A stretch of DNA of 64,000 nt from CAMXAS01 sp964442435. Its GTDB lineage: Bacteria > Bacteroidota > Bacteroidia > Bacteroidales > P3. How positions within the stretch are numbered: position 1 is the first letter of the stretch; every line of letters begins with the position of its first letter. Under the pieces are notes generated by a model. It did not search any database. It had not been told where the DNA came from and saw nothing but the letters and a program-made list of their open reading frames with translations. The DNA lies in assembly GCA_964442435.1 (NCBI GenBank), contig CAYTZG010000006.1:49067-113066 (forward strand). Reading direction: 5' to 3'. Positions 54,388 through 62,751 of this stretch are shown in pieces. Made by a program: the position numbers and the translations under genes.

Positions 54388-54420
54388 TTTTTTGCTAACA
54401 ATGCCACGTTAGCATAAAAA
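54388..54420. terminator. A/T-flanked hairpin
   Basis: TTTTTTGCTAAC / GTTAGCATAAAAA pair with an 8-base loop (AATGCCAC). It may reinforce the neighbouring terminator. The 54308-54477 gap contains these two hairpins and no gene. Confidence 0.6.
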
Positions 54421-54452
54421 AAGACGGCGGCCCCTCTCGGAACCGCCGCCTT
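54414..54452 (-). terminator. intrinsic terminator of the M13 peptidase gene
   Basis: On the minus strand AAGGCGGCGGTTCC pairs with GGCCGCCGTCTT and is followed by a T run, 25 bases after the stop codon at 54478. Confidence 0.88.
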
Positions 54453-54477
54453 TTCGGTATTCAACAAACGAAGCCGC

Positions 54478-56499
54478 TTACCAAATCACGGCGCGTTTTT
54501 CGGGCGCAAGCCACATCGCGTCGCCCTCGTGGATGTCGAACGCTTCAAGGAATTCGGCCACGTGCGGCAACGTGCCGTTTACGCGCCAACGACCCAAGGA
54601 GTGCGGGTCAATCATCGTCAAACGACGGATTTCCTCGTCACGGACATTGCCGGCCCATACGTTGGCATAGGAGAGGAAGAAGCGCTGCGCCGGCGTAAAG
54701 CCGTCGATTTCGCCTTCCGGATGCTGCTGCAAGGCTTTCTGCAAAGCGGCGAACGAGATGTTCAGACCGCCGTTGTCGGCGATGTTCTCGCCCAACGTGA
54801 AGCGGCCGTTGGCGTGCAGGGAGTCGATAACGACAATCTGGTCGAAATGGTCGATAAGACGCTGGGCGCGTTCGCTGAACTTCTCGGCGTCTTCGGCCGT
54901 CCACCAGTCGTTGAGATTGCCGTTCTTGTCGAACTGACGGCCCTGGTCGTCGAAGCCGTGCGTCATTTCGTGCGCGATAACCACGCCGATGGCGCCGTAG
55001 TTGATGGCGTCGTCACCGTTCATGTAGAAGAACGGCACTTGCAGGATGCCCGCCGGGAAGCAGATTTCGTTCGTCGTCGGGTTGTAGTAGGCGTTTACGG
55101 TCTGCGGGAACATCTGCCATTCGTTGCGGTCCACCGGCTTGCCCAATTTGCTCATCATATAGTCGCAATCGAATTTATTGGAACGCAATACGTTGGCAAA
55201 CAACGCATCGTCTTCTACCTGCAAGTCGTCGTAGCTGCGGAACGTGTCGGGATAACCCACCTTCACCAATACGGAAGCCAGCTTGTCTTTGGCCTTCGCC
55301 TTGGTTTCCTCGCTCATCCACGTATTGCTGTCAAAACGATCGTTCATCGCCGCCTTTACGTTGTCAATCAGTTCAATCATGCGGGCCTTGGCCTCGGGCG
55401 GGAAGTAACGGGCCACATAGAGTTCGCCCAAACCTTCGCCCACAACGCCGTCCACAAAATCCACGGCGCGTTTCCAACGGGCGCTCATTTCCTGCTTGCC
55501 CGACAGCGTGCGGCCATAGAAATCGAACGACTGCGCGTAGATTTCATCGCCTACGTAAGAGGCCGAAGCACGGATGATATTCCACTCGTAATAGGCCTTG
55601 AGTTCTTCCAGCGTGGCCTTATCCACGATGGTGGCCAGCTTCTGCATCATCGGCAGCTGGTCAACGCTCAGTTCCTTAACCGTATAGTTGGGCGAGAGTT
55701 CGGCGAAATAGGCCGTCCAATCCAAAGCCGGGAACAGTTTCTGCAAATCTTCCACCGTCATGCGGTTGAAGTTGTTCTTAGGCACACGGCATTCCTCGCG
55801 CGAGAAATGGCTGGCCGCGATACGGCTTTCCAAGGCCAACACGTCGGCCGCCTTGGCGCGGGCCTCGTCGGGCGTGGCGCCATACAGCACGAACATCTTT
55901 TCCATCATATTGACGTAGGCCGCACGGATTTTCTTGTTGTTCTCGTCCTGTTCCAAGTAGTAGTCACGGTCGGGCATCCCCAGGCCGCCCTGGTCGAGGA
56001 GCATCAGGTTCTCTTCGCTGTTTTCGATGTCGGGGCCGACATAGTAGAAGAAGAACGGCATGATGCCCTGGTGGTGCAGACCGGCCAGCGCGTTCATCAC
56101 GGCCGCCTTGTCATCGAGCGCCTGAACGCTTTCCAGCAAAGGTCGTACCGGTTCCATACCCTGTTCGTTCAACTTGGCGGAATCCATCATCATATTGTAC
56201 AGCATACCGATTTTTTTGGCCGTACCCGTTTCCTTGTCCACATTCGCGGCCAAGTCCGTAATCAAGGTTTTGAGCTGGTTCTGACTCGTCTCGCGCAACT
56301 GGTCGAACGCACCGTAGCGGGAGTATTCGCCCGGCAGCGGGTTCTTCGCCATCCAGCCGCCGCAGGCGTACTGATAGAAATCCTGCTTCGGGTCAACCGA
56401 AGTATCCAAATTCGTCAGATCCAAAGACTGACGGGACTGCTTGCAGCCCGTACCGAACAGCATGAGGCACGCCATCGGCAAAATCATCCAATGTTTCAT
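54478..56499 (-). CDS. M13-family (neprilysin/PepO) metallopeptidase lipoprotein
   Basis: A 673-residue zinc endopeptidase, envelope-bound. Lipobox in MKHWMILPMACLMLFGTGC. The N-terminal M13 domain has YQYACGGWMAKNPLPGEYSR. The catalytic domain has the zinc motif HEMTH near residue 508 (VVIAHEMTHGFDDQGRQFD) and the second ligand in ENIADNGG near 570. NAYYNPTTNEICFPAGILQ is the substrate-binding strand. It ends in VIW (family end xxCxVW-like). Length normal. Monocistronic: strong promoter (56561-56592) and terminator. Confidence 0.95.
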   Translation of the reverse strand: MKHWMILPMACLMLFGTGCKQSRQSLDLTNLDTSVDPKQDFYQYACGGWMAKNPLPGEYSRYGAFDQLRETSQNQLKTLITDLAANVDKETGTAKKIGMLYNMMMDSAKLNEQGMEPVRPLLESVQALDDKAAVMNALAGLHHQGIMPFFFYYVGPDIENSEENLMLLDQGGLGMPDRDYYLEQDENNKKIRAAYVNMMEKMFVLYGATPDEARAKAADVLALESRIAASHFSREECRVPKNNFNRMTVEDLQKLFPALDWTAYFAELSPNYTVKELSVDQLPMMQKLATIVDKATLEELKAYYEWNIIRASASYVGDEIYAQSFDFYGRTLSGKQEMSARWKRAVDFVDGVVGEGLGELYVARYFPPEAKARMIELIDNVKAAMNDRFDSNTWMSEETKAKAKDKLASVLVKVGYPDTFRSYDDLQVEDDALFANVLRSNKFDCDYMMSKLGKPVDRNEWQMFPQTVNAYYNPTTNEICFPAGILQVPFFYMNGDDAINYGAIGVVIAHEMTHGFDDQGRQFDKNGNLNDWWTAEDAEKFSERAQRLIDHFDQIVVIDSLHANGRFTLGENIADNGGLNISFAALQKALQQHPEGEIDGFTPAQRFFLSYANVWAGNVRDEEIRRLTMIDPHSLGRWRVNGTLPHVAEFLEAFDIHEGDAMWLAPEKRAVIW

Positions 56500-56560
56500 A
56501 TCTGTTGTTGATTTATATAATTTTCAAAAAGTTACCACCGCTCCCTTTTGAACGGGGTCG

Positions 56561-56592
56561 CAAAAATAACGTAAATTAAGCGCAGAAACAAA
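56561..56592 (-). promoter_or_regulatory. promoter of the M13 peptidase gene
   Basis: TTTG (56592-56589) and TATTTTTG (56568-56561) on the minus strand, 20 bases apart, about 60 bases upstream of the ATG. Close match to consensus, just after the stop of the CDF transporter gene. Confidence 0.8.
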
Positions 56593-56594
56593 TC

Positions 56595-57497
56595 CTATTC
56601 TTTCGGTTCCACGTGGATGCCGATATGGGTGTTCTCGCCGAATTCCGCCCTCAGGCGCCGTTCGATGGCCGTGGCGCGGTCGTGCGCCTCATACAGCGGC
56701 CGGTTGCCGTCCATGCGGATGTGCACCTCTATGGCGTAACGGTTGCCGATACGCCGCGTCTTGAGCTGGTGCGGCGAAGCCACGTCCGGAAACGACAGGA
56801 TGATGTTCCGTATCTTGTCCTCTTCCTCTTTCGGCAACGACTTTTCCAACAGTTCGTCCACGCAGGGCTTGAGCAAATGGACGGCCACCCGGAATATGAA
56901 TACGCTTACGACCATCGCGGCCAAGGGGTCCAGCACGCGCCAATTGCCGCCCAAGAATATCGCGCCGGCAATCCCCAAGGCCGTGCCGATGGACGACAGC
57001 GCATCGCTGCGGTGATGCCAGCCATTGGCCACCACCGCCTGTGAATTCAGATGCTTACCCTTGACAACCGTATAACGGTAAAGCGCTTCCTTGACGAGCA
57101 CCGAAACGCCGGCGGCCACCAACGCCAGCATATCCGGCTGCACCAAGACGTCGCCGTGCAGGAAATGCCATATCTCCATCGCGCCGCTCCGAAAGATGCC
57201 GAGCGCAACGGCACACAATATCAACCCGATGACCGCCGTCGCCAGCGTCTCGTACTTGCCGTGCCCGTAGTCATGGTCTTCGTCGGCCGGCTTGGCGGAC
57301 AGGCGCACGAATATCACGACGATGATGTCGGTAATGAAATCCGACAGCGAATGCACCGCATCGGCCACCATGGCGGCGCTATGCCCCAATATCCCCGCCG
57401 TGAATTTGAAAGCCAACAGCAGGAGGTTGCACACACTGCCCGTCAGCGTTACACGGTAAATTCCCTTTTCCCTTTCCGTCATGGTCGCCTTAGCCAT
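56595..57497 (-). CDS. cation diffusion facilitator (CDF/FieF-type) metal efflux transporter
   Basis: A 300-residue inner-membrane Zn2+/Fe2+/Mn2+ proton antiporter. Six transmembrane helices; the metal-site motifs DAVHSLSDFITD in helix 2 and ANGWHHRSDALSSIG in helix 5 are intact (HxxxD type). DHDYGHGKYETLAT is the loop motif after helix 2. The C-terminal cytosolic dimerisation domain is present (ALEVHIRMDG-like strand IEVHIRMDGNRPLYEAHDRA). Metal not determinable. The ATG at 57497 is 20 bases downstream of the preceding gene's end. Confidence 0.94.
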   Translation of the reverse strand: MAKATMTEREKGIYRVTLTGSVCNLLLLAFKFTAGILGHSAAMVADAVHSLSDFITDIIVVIFVRLSAKPADEDHDYGHGKYETLATAVIGLILCAVALGIFRSGAMEIWHFLHGDVLVQPDMLALVAAGVSVLVKEALYRYTVVKGKHLNSQAVVANGWHHRSDALSSIGTALGIAGAIFLGGNWRVLDPLAAMVVSVFIFRVAVHLLKPCVDELLEKSLPKEEEDKIRNIILSFPDVASPHQLKTRRIGNRYAIEVHIRMDGNRPLYEAHDRATAIERRLRAEFGENTHIGIHVEPKE

Positions 57498-57517
57498 ATC
57501 AAACTATATATTCGTTA

Positions 57518-59263
57518 TCAAATCTCGAAAGTCCGTTCGCCGACCTTTTTCTGTGCGGAAAAACGGTAAGACGCGGCGGAGGATGCAACCGCCTCTACCG
57601 ACGTCGTTTCGCCAACCCTCAGGCGGTAAACGGCCCCGGGGTGACGGTGCTTGAGCAACGCGAGCAGGGCCACGGCCTTTTCCAAGCCGTCGCCACGGCC
57701 ATAGTTCCAGACCTCATCGGGCTGCGCGAGCCTAAACGCCTCCTCGTAGATGGAGACCGACGGCATGGCTTGCAAACGCGCATAGACCGCCTCGTCCGAC
57801 AGCCCGTCGCACATCGTGACGCCCACCGGATTGCGCTCGACGGCCGCTTTCAAAAAGGGCGTCCAATCCACGGCCCGCATATCGCGATAGGCGTAAACGG
57901 CCAAATCCGCCCAATCCGCGCCGGCCGCCGCCTGTGCATATACATAATCGCGGTATTCCTCCCGCGACAAGCCGGGCGCGAGCGTCCAAGCCGCCTCCGT
58001 CTCAAACCGCTTGTCGGCGGCCGACGGCAAACGCGGCTCCACGTGCAGAAAGGCCTTCAACTCCGAAAACAGCGGCTGCACGTTGTCGCAATGCCCTATC
58101 AGCAATTCTTCCAGAAAATAGCGTTCGTACTGCGCGAAACCGCAGTCCGGATGCAGGTAGAGGTAGTCTTCCACCTCGTTTATCAGTATCTTGTCCTCCA
58201 TGCGCGAGAGCGAGAACGCCTGCGCCTCCATCTCCTGCAACAAGGCGGCGCGGCTCTCGTTGTCGAAACGGTTTTTGCTCGAACGCTGCGCGTTGAAAAC
58301 GCTCCGCATAGGCAGATAGCACGTCTTGCCGTTGTGACGGTGCGCGTATTGGAAGCAGTCCCAGTATTTCTCGCGGCTGAACAGGAAGTTGGCGAACGTC
58401 TCGAACGTCAGCGGCGCGGACAGGTAGGCGCGGAACCGCTGCCGAAAGTCGGCATAGGCCGCCGGATCTATCGTCGCCTTTTCGTAAAACGTATGGATGT
58501 AGCCGCTTACGTGCGACACTATCGTAATGTTCTCGTGTTCGACCGCACGCCGCGCCTTGGCCGAAATCTCGGTGCCGTTGTACCACATCTTCTTGGTGAC
58601 GATGCGGCGGTTGTTGGTCATGAAGCCTTCGCCCTCGGCCATGAAGTTCTGCGAATGGAGCGGCGTGGCAATCATAAACATCTTTTCCAACGGGATATGC
58701 CCCACAACGAACATGGCGGCCACGTAAAGCGCGGCCAGCGAAACGCACTCGCCCGCCCCCGTCGCATAGCCCTCCTTGTAGCGAAACGCCTTCATGGCCT
58801 CGACGGTCTCGGTCTTCCAATACGGAATCTGCTCGTCGTTGTAGCGGTCCAAGCCGAAATGGCGGCGGATGTCGATGTCGAAATAGTACTTGTCGCCCTC
58901 GTAGCCGAACAGCGCGTTCGACACGCGCAGCGCGGCCATATCGACGAAGTCTTTGAAACGCGCGATTTCAACCGCTTTGGTCGTGAGCCCCCACGTGTCC
59001 AAATCCAGATTGAACACGAAGTGGTCCATGATGTATTGCTTGATGCGGTTGAGCTTGTAGTTGAACGACTTTTTCTCGATGTTGGCGAACCACGGGTCGC
59101 GCTTCCACGCCCACAGTTCGGGCGAAAGGATGTTGGCGACGACGAGCGCGTACATCAAATCGGGAAAGATGAAGATTTCCATGTCGGAGAGGCTGTACGC
59201 GCTGGACAGCCGCTCCAAACGGGACTTATCGGCGGGGGTAAGTTTTTGTTCCGTCCGTTCCAT
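57518..59263 (-). CDS. unknown protein with transglutaminase-like Cys/His motif
   Basis: 581 residues, no signal peptide or membrane helix. Residues about 180-240 contain GECVSLAALYVAAMFVVGHI followed by ATPLHSQNFM, the spacing and context of the Cys and His of a transglutaminase-like fold. The N-terminal part (IFPDLMYALVVANILSPELW, IKQYIMDHFVFNLDLDTWGL) and the long helical C-terminal half match no family I can name. It starts 3 bases downstream of the ldcA stop, so they are co-transcribed. Possible links to peptidoglycan or protein crosslinks are speculative. Confidence 0.75.
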   Translation of the reverse strand: MERTEQKLTPADKSRLERLSSAYSLSDMEIFIFPDLMYALVVANILSPELWAWKRDPWFANIEKKSFNYKLNRIKQYIMDHFVFNLDLDTWGLTTKAVEIARFKDFVDMAALRVSNALFGYEGDKYYFDIDIRRHFGLDRYNDEQIPYWKTETVEAMKAFRYKEGYATGAGECVSLAALYVAAMFVVGHIPLEKMFMIATPLHSQNFMAEGEGFMTNNRRIVTKKMWYNGTEISAKARRAVEHENITIVSHVSGYIHTFYEKATIDPAAYADFRQRFRAYLSAPLTFETFANFLFSREKYWDCFQYAHRHNGKTCYLPMRSVFNAQRSSKNRFDNESRAALLQEMEAQAFSLSRMEDKILINEVEDYLYLHPDCGFAQYERYFLEELLIGHCDNVQPLFSELKAFLHVEPRLPSAADKRFETEAAWTLAPGLSREEYRDYVYAQAAAGADWADLAVYAYRDMRAVDWTPFLKAAVERNPVGVTMCDGLSDEAVYARLQAMPSVSIYEEAFRLAQPDEVWNYGRGDGLEKAVALLALLKHRHPGAVYRLRVGETTSVEAVASSAASYRFSAQKKVGERTFEI

Positions 59264-59266
59264 ACC

Positions 59267-60232
59267 TCAGGCGTTTGAGCGGGTTTCAAATTGCAGGGAC
59301 GCGGGTTGACCCGACGCGCCGACGCGCAACTCGGCCGGCACGCCCATATAGAGCGCATGATGGTTTTCGATATGGCCGGCGGGGAAGTCGTAATAGACGG
59401 GATAGCGCGCGCCCTTGGCATAGGCGGCTTCCACATAGCGCTGCACGGTTTCCGTGACGCTCTGCCCCAACGGGCGCGCGCCGGGACGGACGCCCGTAAA
59501 CGCGCCGACGATAAGCCCGGCCAAACGGTCGAACCAACCGCCACGGTACAGGTTGAGCAACATCCGGTCGATATGGTAGTCCAACTCGTTCAGGTCTTCG
59601 ATGAACAGGATTTTGCCGGCGGGGTCTATATCGGTGGGCGTGCCGCGCAGGCTGTAAAGCACCGAGAGGTTGCCCCCCACGAGCGGCGCCCGTGCCGTAC
59701 CGGCCCGCTGGGCGGGGTGCGGCGGCAAGGCCGTGTAGCCGAGCCCTTGGCCAAAGAGCGCACGGTGGAGCGTATCCACCGCCGGATGGGCGGGGTCGGC
59801 GGGCGTGGGATAGGTCTGCGGCATGGCGGCATGCAGCGAGGCCACGTGCAGATGCCGTTGCAGGTGCGAATGCAGCACCGTCAGGTCGCTGAAGCCCACC
59901 ACCCATTTGGGATGACGCGCAAAGGCCGTAAAGTCCAAATCGTCAAGGAGCGAGGCCGTGCCGTAGCCGCCGCGCGTGGCGACGACGGCCTTGATGTCCG
60001 GGTTGTCCAACGCCTGTTGCAGGTCGTGCAGACGGTCTTGCCGCCGGCCGGCGAACAAGCCCGCCCGGTCCAAAACGTGGCCGCCGGTCTGCGGGTTCAA
60101 GCCCCAGGCCTCCAACTGACGCAACCCCCGTTCCAGACAAGCCGGCTCGATGCAGCCGGCCGGCGAGACGAGGGCCACCTTGTCGCCCGCCTGCAAAAAC
60201 GGCGGTATGATCATCGCTTGCTTATCCTCCAT
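59267..60232 (-). CDS. ldcA: LdcA-like LD-carboxypeptidase (family S66)
   Basis: Serine peptidase removing the terminal D-Ala from muropeptide tetrapeptides in cell-wall recycling. 321 residues. VALVSPAGCIEP near the N-terminus, RGGYGTASLLDDLDF, the nucleophile Ser in GFSDLTVLH near residue 115, Glu in FIEDLNELDYHIDRML, and His in FPAGHIENHHALYMG. The triad is intact. No signal peptide, so cytosolic as expected. Confidence 0.93.
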   Translation of the reverse strand: MEDKQAMIIPPFLQAGDKVALVSPAGCIEPACLERGLRQLEAWGLNPQTGGHVLDRAGLFAGRRQDRLHDLQQALDNPDIKAVVATRGGYGTASLLDDLDFTAFARHPKWVVGFSDLTVLHSHLQRHLHVASLHAAMPQTYPTPADPAHPAVDTLHRALFGQGLGYTALPPHPAQRAGTARAPLVGGNLSVLYSLRGTPTDIDPAGKILFIEDLNELDYHIDRMLLNLYRGGWFDRLAGLIVGAFTGVRPGARPLGQSVTETVQRYVEAAYAKGARYPVYYDFPAGHIENHHALYMGVPAELRVGASGQPASLQFETRSNA

Positions 60233-60285
60233 GTCGTCCTAGCGTTATTCCTCTGCGAAGATACGAATTTAAGCCCAAAAATCGC

Positions 60286-60293
60286 TATTTTTG
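60286..60293 (+). promoter_or_regulatory. -7 box of hydF
   Basis: TATTTTTG fits TAnnTTTG, 80 bases upstream of the hydF ATG. No TTTG at the standard spacing. The 60233-60373 divergent gap contains nothing else recognised. Confidence 0.45.
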
Positions 60294-60373
60294 CAAAAAA
60301 GACCGCCCGCCCGTTGGGCCGCCGCGCCCCGTCGGCCCGGCGGAAGCGGACAACGGTTAAAGCCCTTACCCCT

Positions 60374-61585
60374 ATGCACAACGAAATCTTTATCGGTCTG
60401 CTGGGCCGCCGCAACCAAGGCAAAAGCGCCCTCATGAACCTGCTGACCGGCCAACAGGTATCCATCGTTTCCGACACGCCCGGCACCACGACCGACCCGG
60501 TCAAGAAATCGATGGAGGTCTTCGGCCTGGGCCGCTGCGTGTGGATAGACACGGCCGGCTGGGATGACGAGGGCGGCGTGGGCTTTCAGCGCGTGGAACG
60601 CAGCCGCCGCACGCTCGACCTGTTGCAGGCGGCGGTCGTCCTGTTCTCGCACAACGGCTTCGGCGAGGCGGAGCAAGAAATATGCGAGGCGCTGACGCAG
60701 AAACGGGTGCCGTTCGTGCTGCTTCACAACAAACGGGACGAACAGCCGCTATCCGACGCGCTGAAAGCCGATTTGGCGCGGCGATACCCCAACAGCCCCA
60801 TCGTGGATTTCTCGACGGTGCAACCGGCCCAAGCGGGGGATGAGCCCGCGGCGCCGCTCATCGCCGCGCTCAAAACGCTGCTCGGCGCAGCGCACGCCGC
60901 CCCCCGCCCCGTGTTGGAGGGGCTGATTCAAGCCGGCGATTTGGTCTTGCTCGTGACGCCCATCGACGCCGAAGCGCCCAAAGACCGCCTTATCCTGCCG
61001 CAGGTGCAAATCAGCCGCCAGTGCCTTGACCTGCACGCCGGCTGCCTGCTCTGCCAGCCCGCGGAGCTGCCGCAGATGCTGCAACGGCTCAACGCCCCGC
61101 CCCGCCTCGTCATTACCGACAGCCAGGCGTTCAAGGAAGTGCACGCGATGTTGCCGGCCGAACAGCCGCTTACGAGTTTCAGCATCTGCCTCGCGCGGCA
61201 GAAAGGGCCGTTCGACACCTATCTGCAAGGCACGCCCCATATCGCACGCCTGCGGGACGGCGACCGCCTGTTGCTGCTGGAATCGTGCACGCACCAAGTC
61301 AACTGCCACGACATCGGCCGCGTCAAGCTGCCGAACCTCCTGCGGCAACGCACGGGCAAACAACTGCAATTCGAATTCGTGTCGGGGCTGAACCCGCTGC
61401 CCGACACACCCACCGACTACGCCATGGTGATTCAATGCGGCGGCTGCATGGTGACGGGCAAACAGCTGGAACAGCGGCTGACGCCCTTTATCGAAGCCGG
61501 CGTGCCGGTCAGCAACTACGGCATGACCCTCGCCTACCTGCAGGGCATCTTTGACCGCGCCGTGGCCCCGTTCCGAAAGGGATAA
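60374..61585 (+). CDS. hydF: HydF, [FeFe]-hydrogenase H-cluster maturation GTPase
   Basis: Scaffold GTPase that receives the di-iron subcluster made by HydE and HydG and hands it to the hydrogenase. The ATG at 60374 gives 403 residues; the frame is open much further upstream but that part lies over ldcA and is not conserved. P-loop GRRNQGKSALMN near residue 10, DTPGTTTDPVKK, DTAGWDDEGG. The C-terminal Fe-S domain has the HydF motif CxH (ESCTHQ, about 305) and CxxC (IQCGGCM, about 355) separated by 47 residues, within the family range; the His that often precedes CxxC is Gln here. Together with the HydE part of the 50780 gene this implies an active [FeFe]-hydrogenase; HydG and the enzyme are not in the window. 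Confidence 0.95.
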   Translation: MHNEIFIGLLGRRNQGKSALMNLLTGQQVSIVSDTPGTTTDPVKKSMEVFGLGRCVWIDTAGWDDEGGVGFQRVERSRRTLDLLQAAVVLFSHNGFGEAEQEICEALTQKRVPFVLLHNKRDEQPLSDALKADLARRYPNSPIVDFSTVQPAQAGDEPAAPLIAALKTLLGAAHAAPRPVLEGLIQAGDLVLLVTPIDAEAPKDRLILPQVQISRQCLDLHAGCLLCQPAELPQMLQRLNAPPRLVITDSQAFKEVHAMLPAEQPLTSFSICLARQKGPFDTYLQGTPHIARLRDGDRLLLLESCTHQVNCHDIGRVKLPNLLRQRTGKQLQFEFVSGLNPLPDTPTDYAMVIQCGGCMVTGKQLEQRLTPFIEAGVPVSNYGMTLAYLQGIFDRAVAPFRKG

Positions 61586-61589
61586 CCGC

Positions 61590-61901
61590 TCAATAAGTCA
61601 AGGCGAACTTCAAACCGACGGCCTCGGAAATCATAATGAACGTGGAGAGTTGCATATCCGTCTCTCCCTTTTCAATCAAGGCCACATATTCCCGCCGCTT
61701 GCCTATTTTCTCGGCAAGCTGTTGTTGGGTCATGCCGGCCGATTTACGGGCATTCTTAAGCACTTCGGCATAATACCATGCACGGGCCTTCGCGTCAAAT
61801 TCTTCACGCTTAGCCGTCCCCCTCGCGCCATACGTTTCTACAAACATATCTTCCATCGTCGGAAGATGTTTGAGCTTCTTCATGTCTATTTTAGGTTTCA
61901 T
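61590..61901 (-). CDS. HigA-like XRE-family antitoxin/regulator, orphan
   Basis: A 103-residue protein with a helical N-terminus and a C-terminal XRE HTH (NARKSAGMTQQQLAEKIGKR, EYVALIEKGETDMQLSTFIM). This layout matches antitoxins of RelE/HigB-type toxin pairs. The expected toxin gene upstream on the same strand is absent; the lipoprotein gene lies there on the opposite strand. A perfect 16-bp palindrome 10 bases upstream of the ATG is a likely operator for autorepression. An in-frame ATG at 61883 is an alternative start. Confidence 0.8.
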   Translation of the reverse strand: MKPKIDMKKLKHLPTMEDMFVETYGARGTAKREEFDAKARAWYYAEVLKNARKSAGMTQQQLAEKIGKRREYVALIEKGETDMQLSTFIMISEAVGLKFALTY

Positions 61902-61910
61902 GATGTAAAT

Positions 61911-61926
61911 GTAATAAATTTATTAC
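61911..61926. promoter_or_regulatory. palindromic operator of the HTH gene
   Basis: GTAATAAATTTATTAC is a perfect 16-bp palindrome ending 10 bases before the ATG at 61901, where an autoregulatory antitoxin would bind. Confidence 0.65.
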
Positions 61927-61932
61927 TTTTTG

Positions 61933-62000
61933 CAAAATGGCCGCCTACCAACATCAAGAAAATCGTGGCACACCGCAAGGAATTCGAGGCGGGGAAATAA
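61933..62000 (+). pseudogene. possible C-terminal remnant of a small protein
   Basis: A plus-strand frame ending in KWPPTNIKKIVAHRKEFEAG and a TAA stop runs through the gap next to the HTH gene. It has no start of its own and is AT-poor compared with the flanking sequence. It could be the tail of a deleted gene. Very low certainty. Confidence 0.2.
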
Positions 62001-62001
62001 A

Positions 62002-62033
62002 TTTGCGACCTAAAGAATTTATCTTTACTTTTG
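62002..62033 (+). promoter_or_regulatory. promoter of the lipoprotein gene at 62077
   Basis: TTTG at 62002-62005 and TACTTTTG at 62026-62033, exactly 20 bases apart; leader about 40 bases. Confidence 0.8.
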
Positions 62034-62076
62034 TGACGCGCGACCGAAAGGCGGTGCGCTTTATACATAGAAAACC

Positions 62077-62652
62077 ATGAAAAAAACAATCTTTTCAAAA
62101 CTGGCCTTAGCATCGCTCGCTTTGGTGGCATCTTTTACCTTCTCCGCTTGTAACCACGATGATGAAACGGATGAACCTAATGCACCTGAAGAGCCCAAGG
62201 TTGAGGACAAGTTCACCACCGAGTACACATTTGATGTTGAGTTTTCCGAAGATCTACTGAAAACCATGGATGTGAAAGCTTACGTACTCTCGCCTAACGG
62301 CAGCGTGACGGAAGAAAGCATCACCGAGGCCAAGAATACATGGATGCTGAAAGGTGACTCCGTTCCGGATAAGGCCGGCGTACGATTGGCGTTTCAAATC
62401 AAGTCCGACGAATTCTCTGGCGCTTATTCGATTGGATACACAGCCAACAGTACGGTAATCTGCCGAAACAACGATATTGCTGTAAGTACTAAATCCAGCC
62501 TAAACGGTCATACATTATCCATAGCAGCGGAAAAGCTGCCGGAGTACTATGAGAAAAGATATGCTTCCGGCACTATTCTCGCGGGAGAGGTAAACTCGTC
62601 AGGTGAAGCAAGTATTACAGATGGTTCAAACCTTGATTTCGGACTTAACTAG
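62077..62652 (+). CDS. hypothetical lipoprotein
   Basis: A 191-residue predicted lipoprotein: MKKTIFSKLALASLALVASF then TFSAC lipobox near residue 25, an acidic linker (NHDDETDEPNAPEEPKVED), and a beta-rich domain (TEYTFDVEFSEDLLKTMDVK, GVRLAFQIKSDEFSGAYSIG). No family recognised. Its sequence is clearly more AT-rich and uses less GC-biased codons than the core genes, which suggests recent acquisition. It has its own promoter and terminator. Confidence 0.8.
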   Translation: MKKTIFSKLALASLALVASFTFSACNHDDETDEPNAPEEPKVEDKFTTEYTFDVEFSEDLLKTMDVKAYVLSPNGSVTEESITEAKNTWMLKGDSVPDKAGVRLAFQIKSDEFSGAYSIGYTANSTVICRNNDIAVSTKSSLNGHTLSIAAEKLPEYYEKRYASGTILAGEVNSSGEASITDGSNLDFGLN

Positions 62653-62713
62653 CCTATATAATGTTCTACAGGCGCGCGTTAACCTTTAGTTAGGCGGGCT
62701 TTCGTGGAAATGA

Positions 62714-62738
62714 AAAAGGGGCTTTAATAGCCCCTTTT
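62714..62738 (+). terminator. intrinsic terminator after the lipoprotein gene
   Basis: Stem AAAAGGGGCT / AGCCCCTTTT with loop TTAAT; the A/T symmetry also lets it end the tRNA-Ala transcript from the opposite side. Confidence 0.9.
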
Positions 62739-62751
62739 CTTATTAATTCCG

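Noticed and set aside
54529..56511. 660-codon plus-strand open frame
   Set aside because: Antisense to the M13 peptidase with HEMTH and ENIAD motifs; no start context or domain.
59291..60373. Upstream extension of the hydF frame
   Set aside because: The frame stays open over ldcA by chance; HydF homology begins at the ATG at 60374 with the P-loop region.
57518..61585. A novel defence or secretion island around ldcA and hydF
   Set aside because: Each gene belongs to a housekeeping or maturase family, and no effector, nuclease or sensor domains cluster here.
61551..62000. 149-codon plus-strand frame across the HTH gene
   Set aside because: Antisense to the HTH coding sequence for most of its length; only its last 20 codons in the gap were kept as a doubtful remnant.
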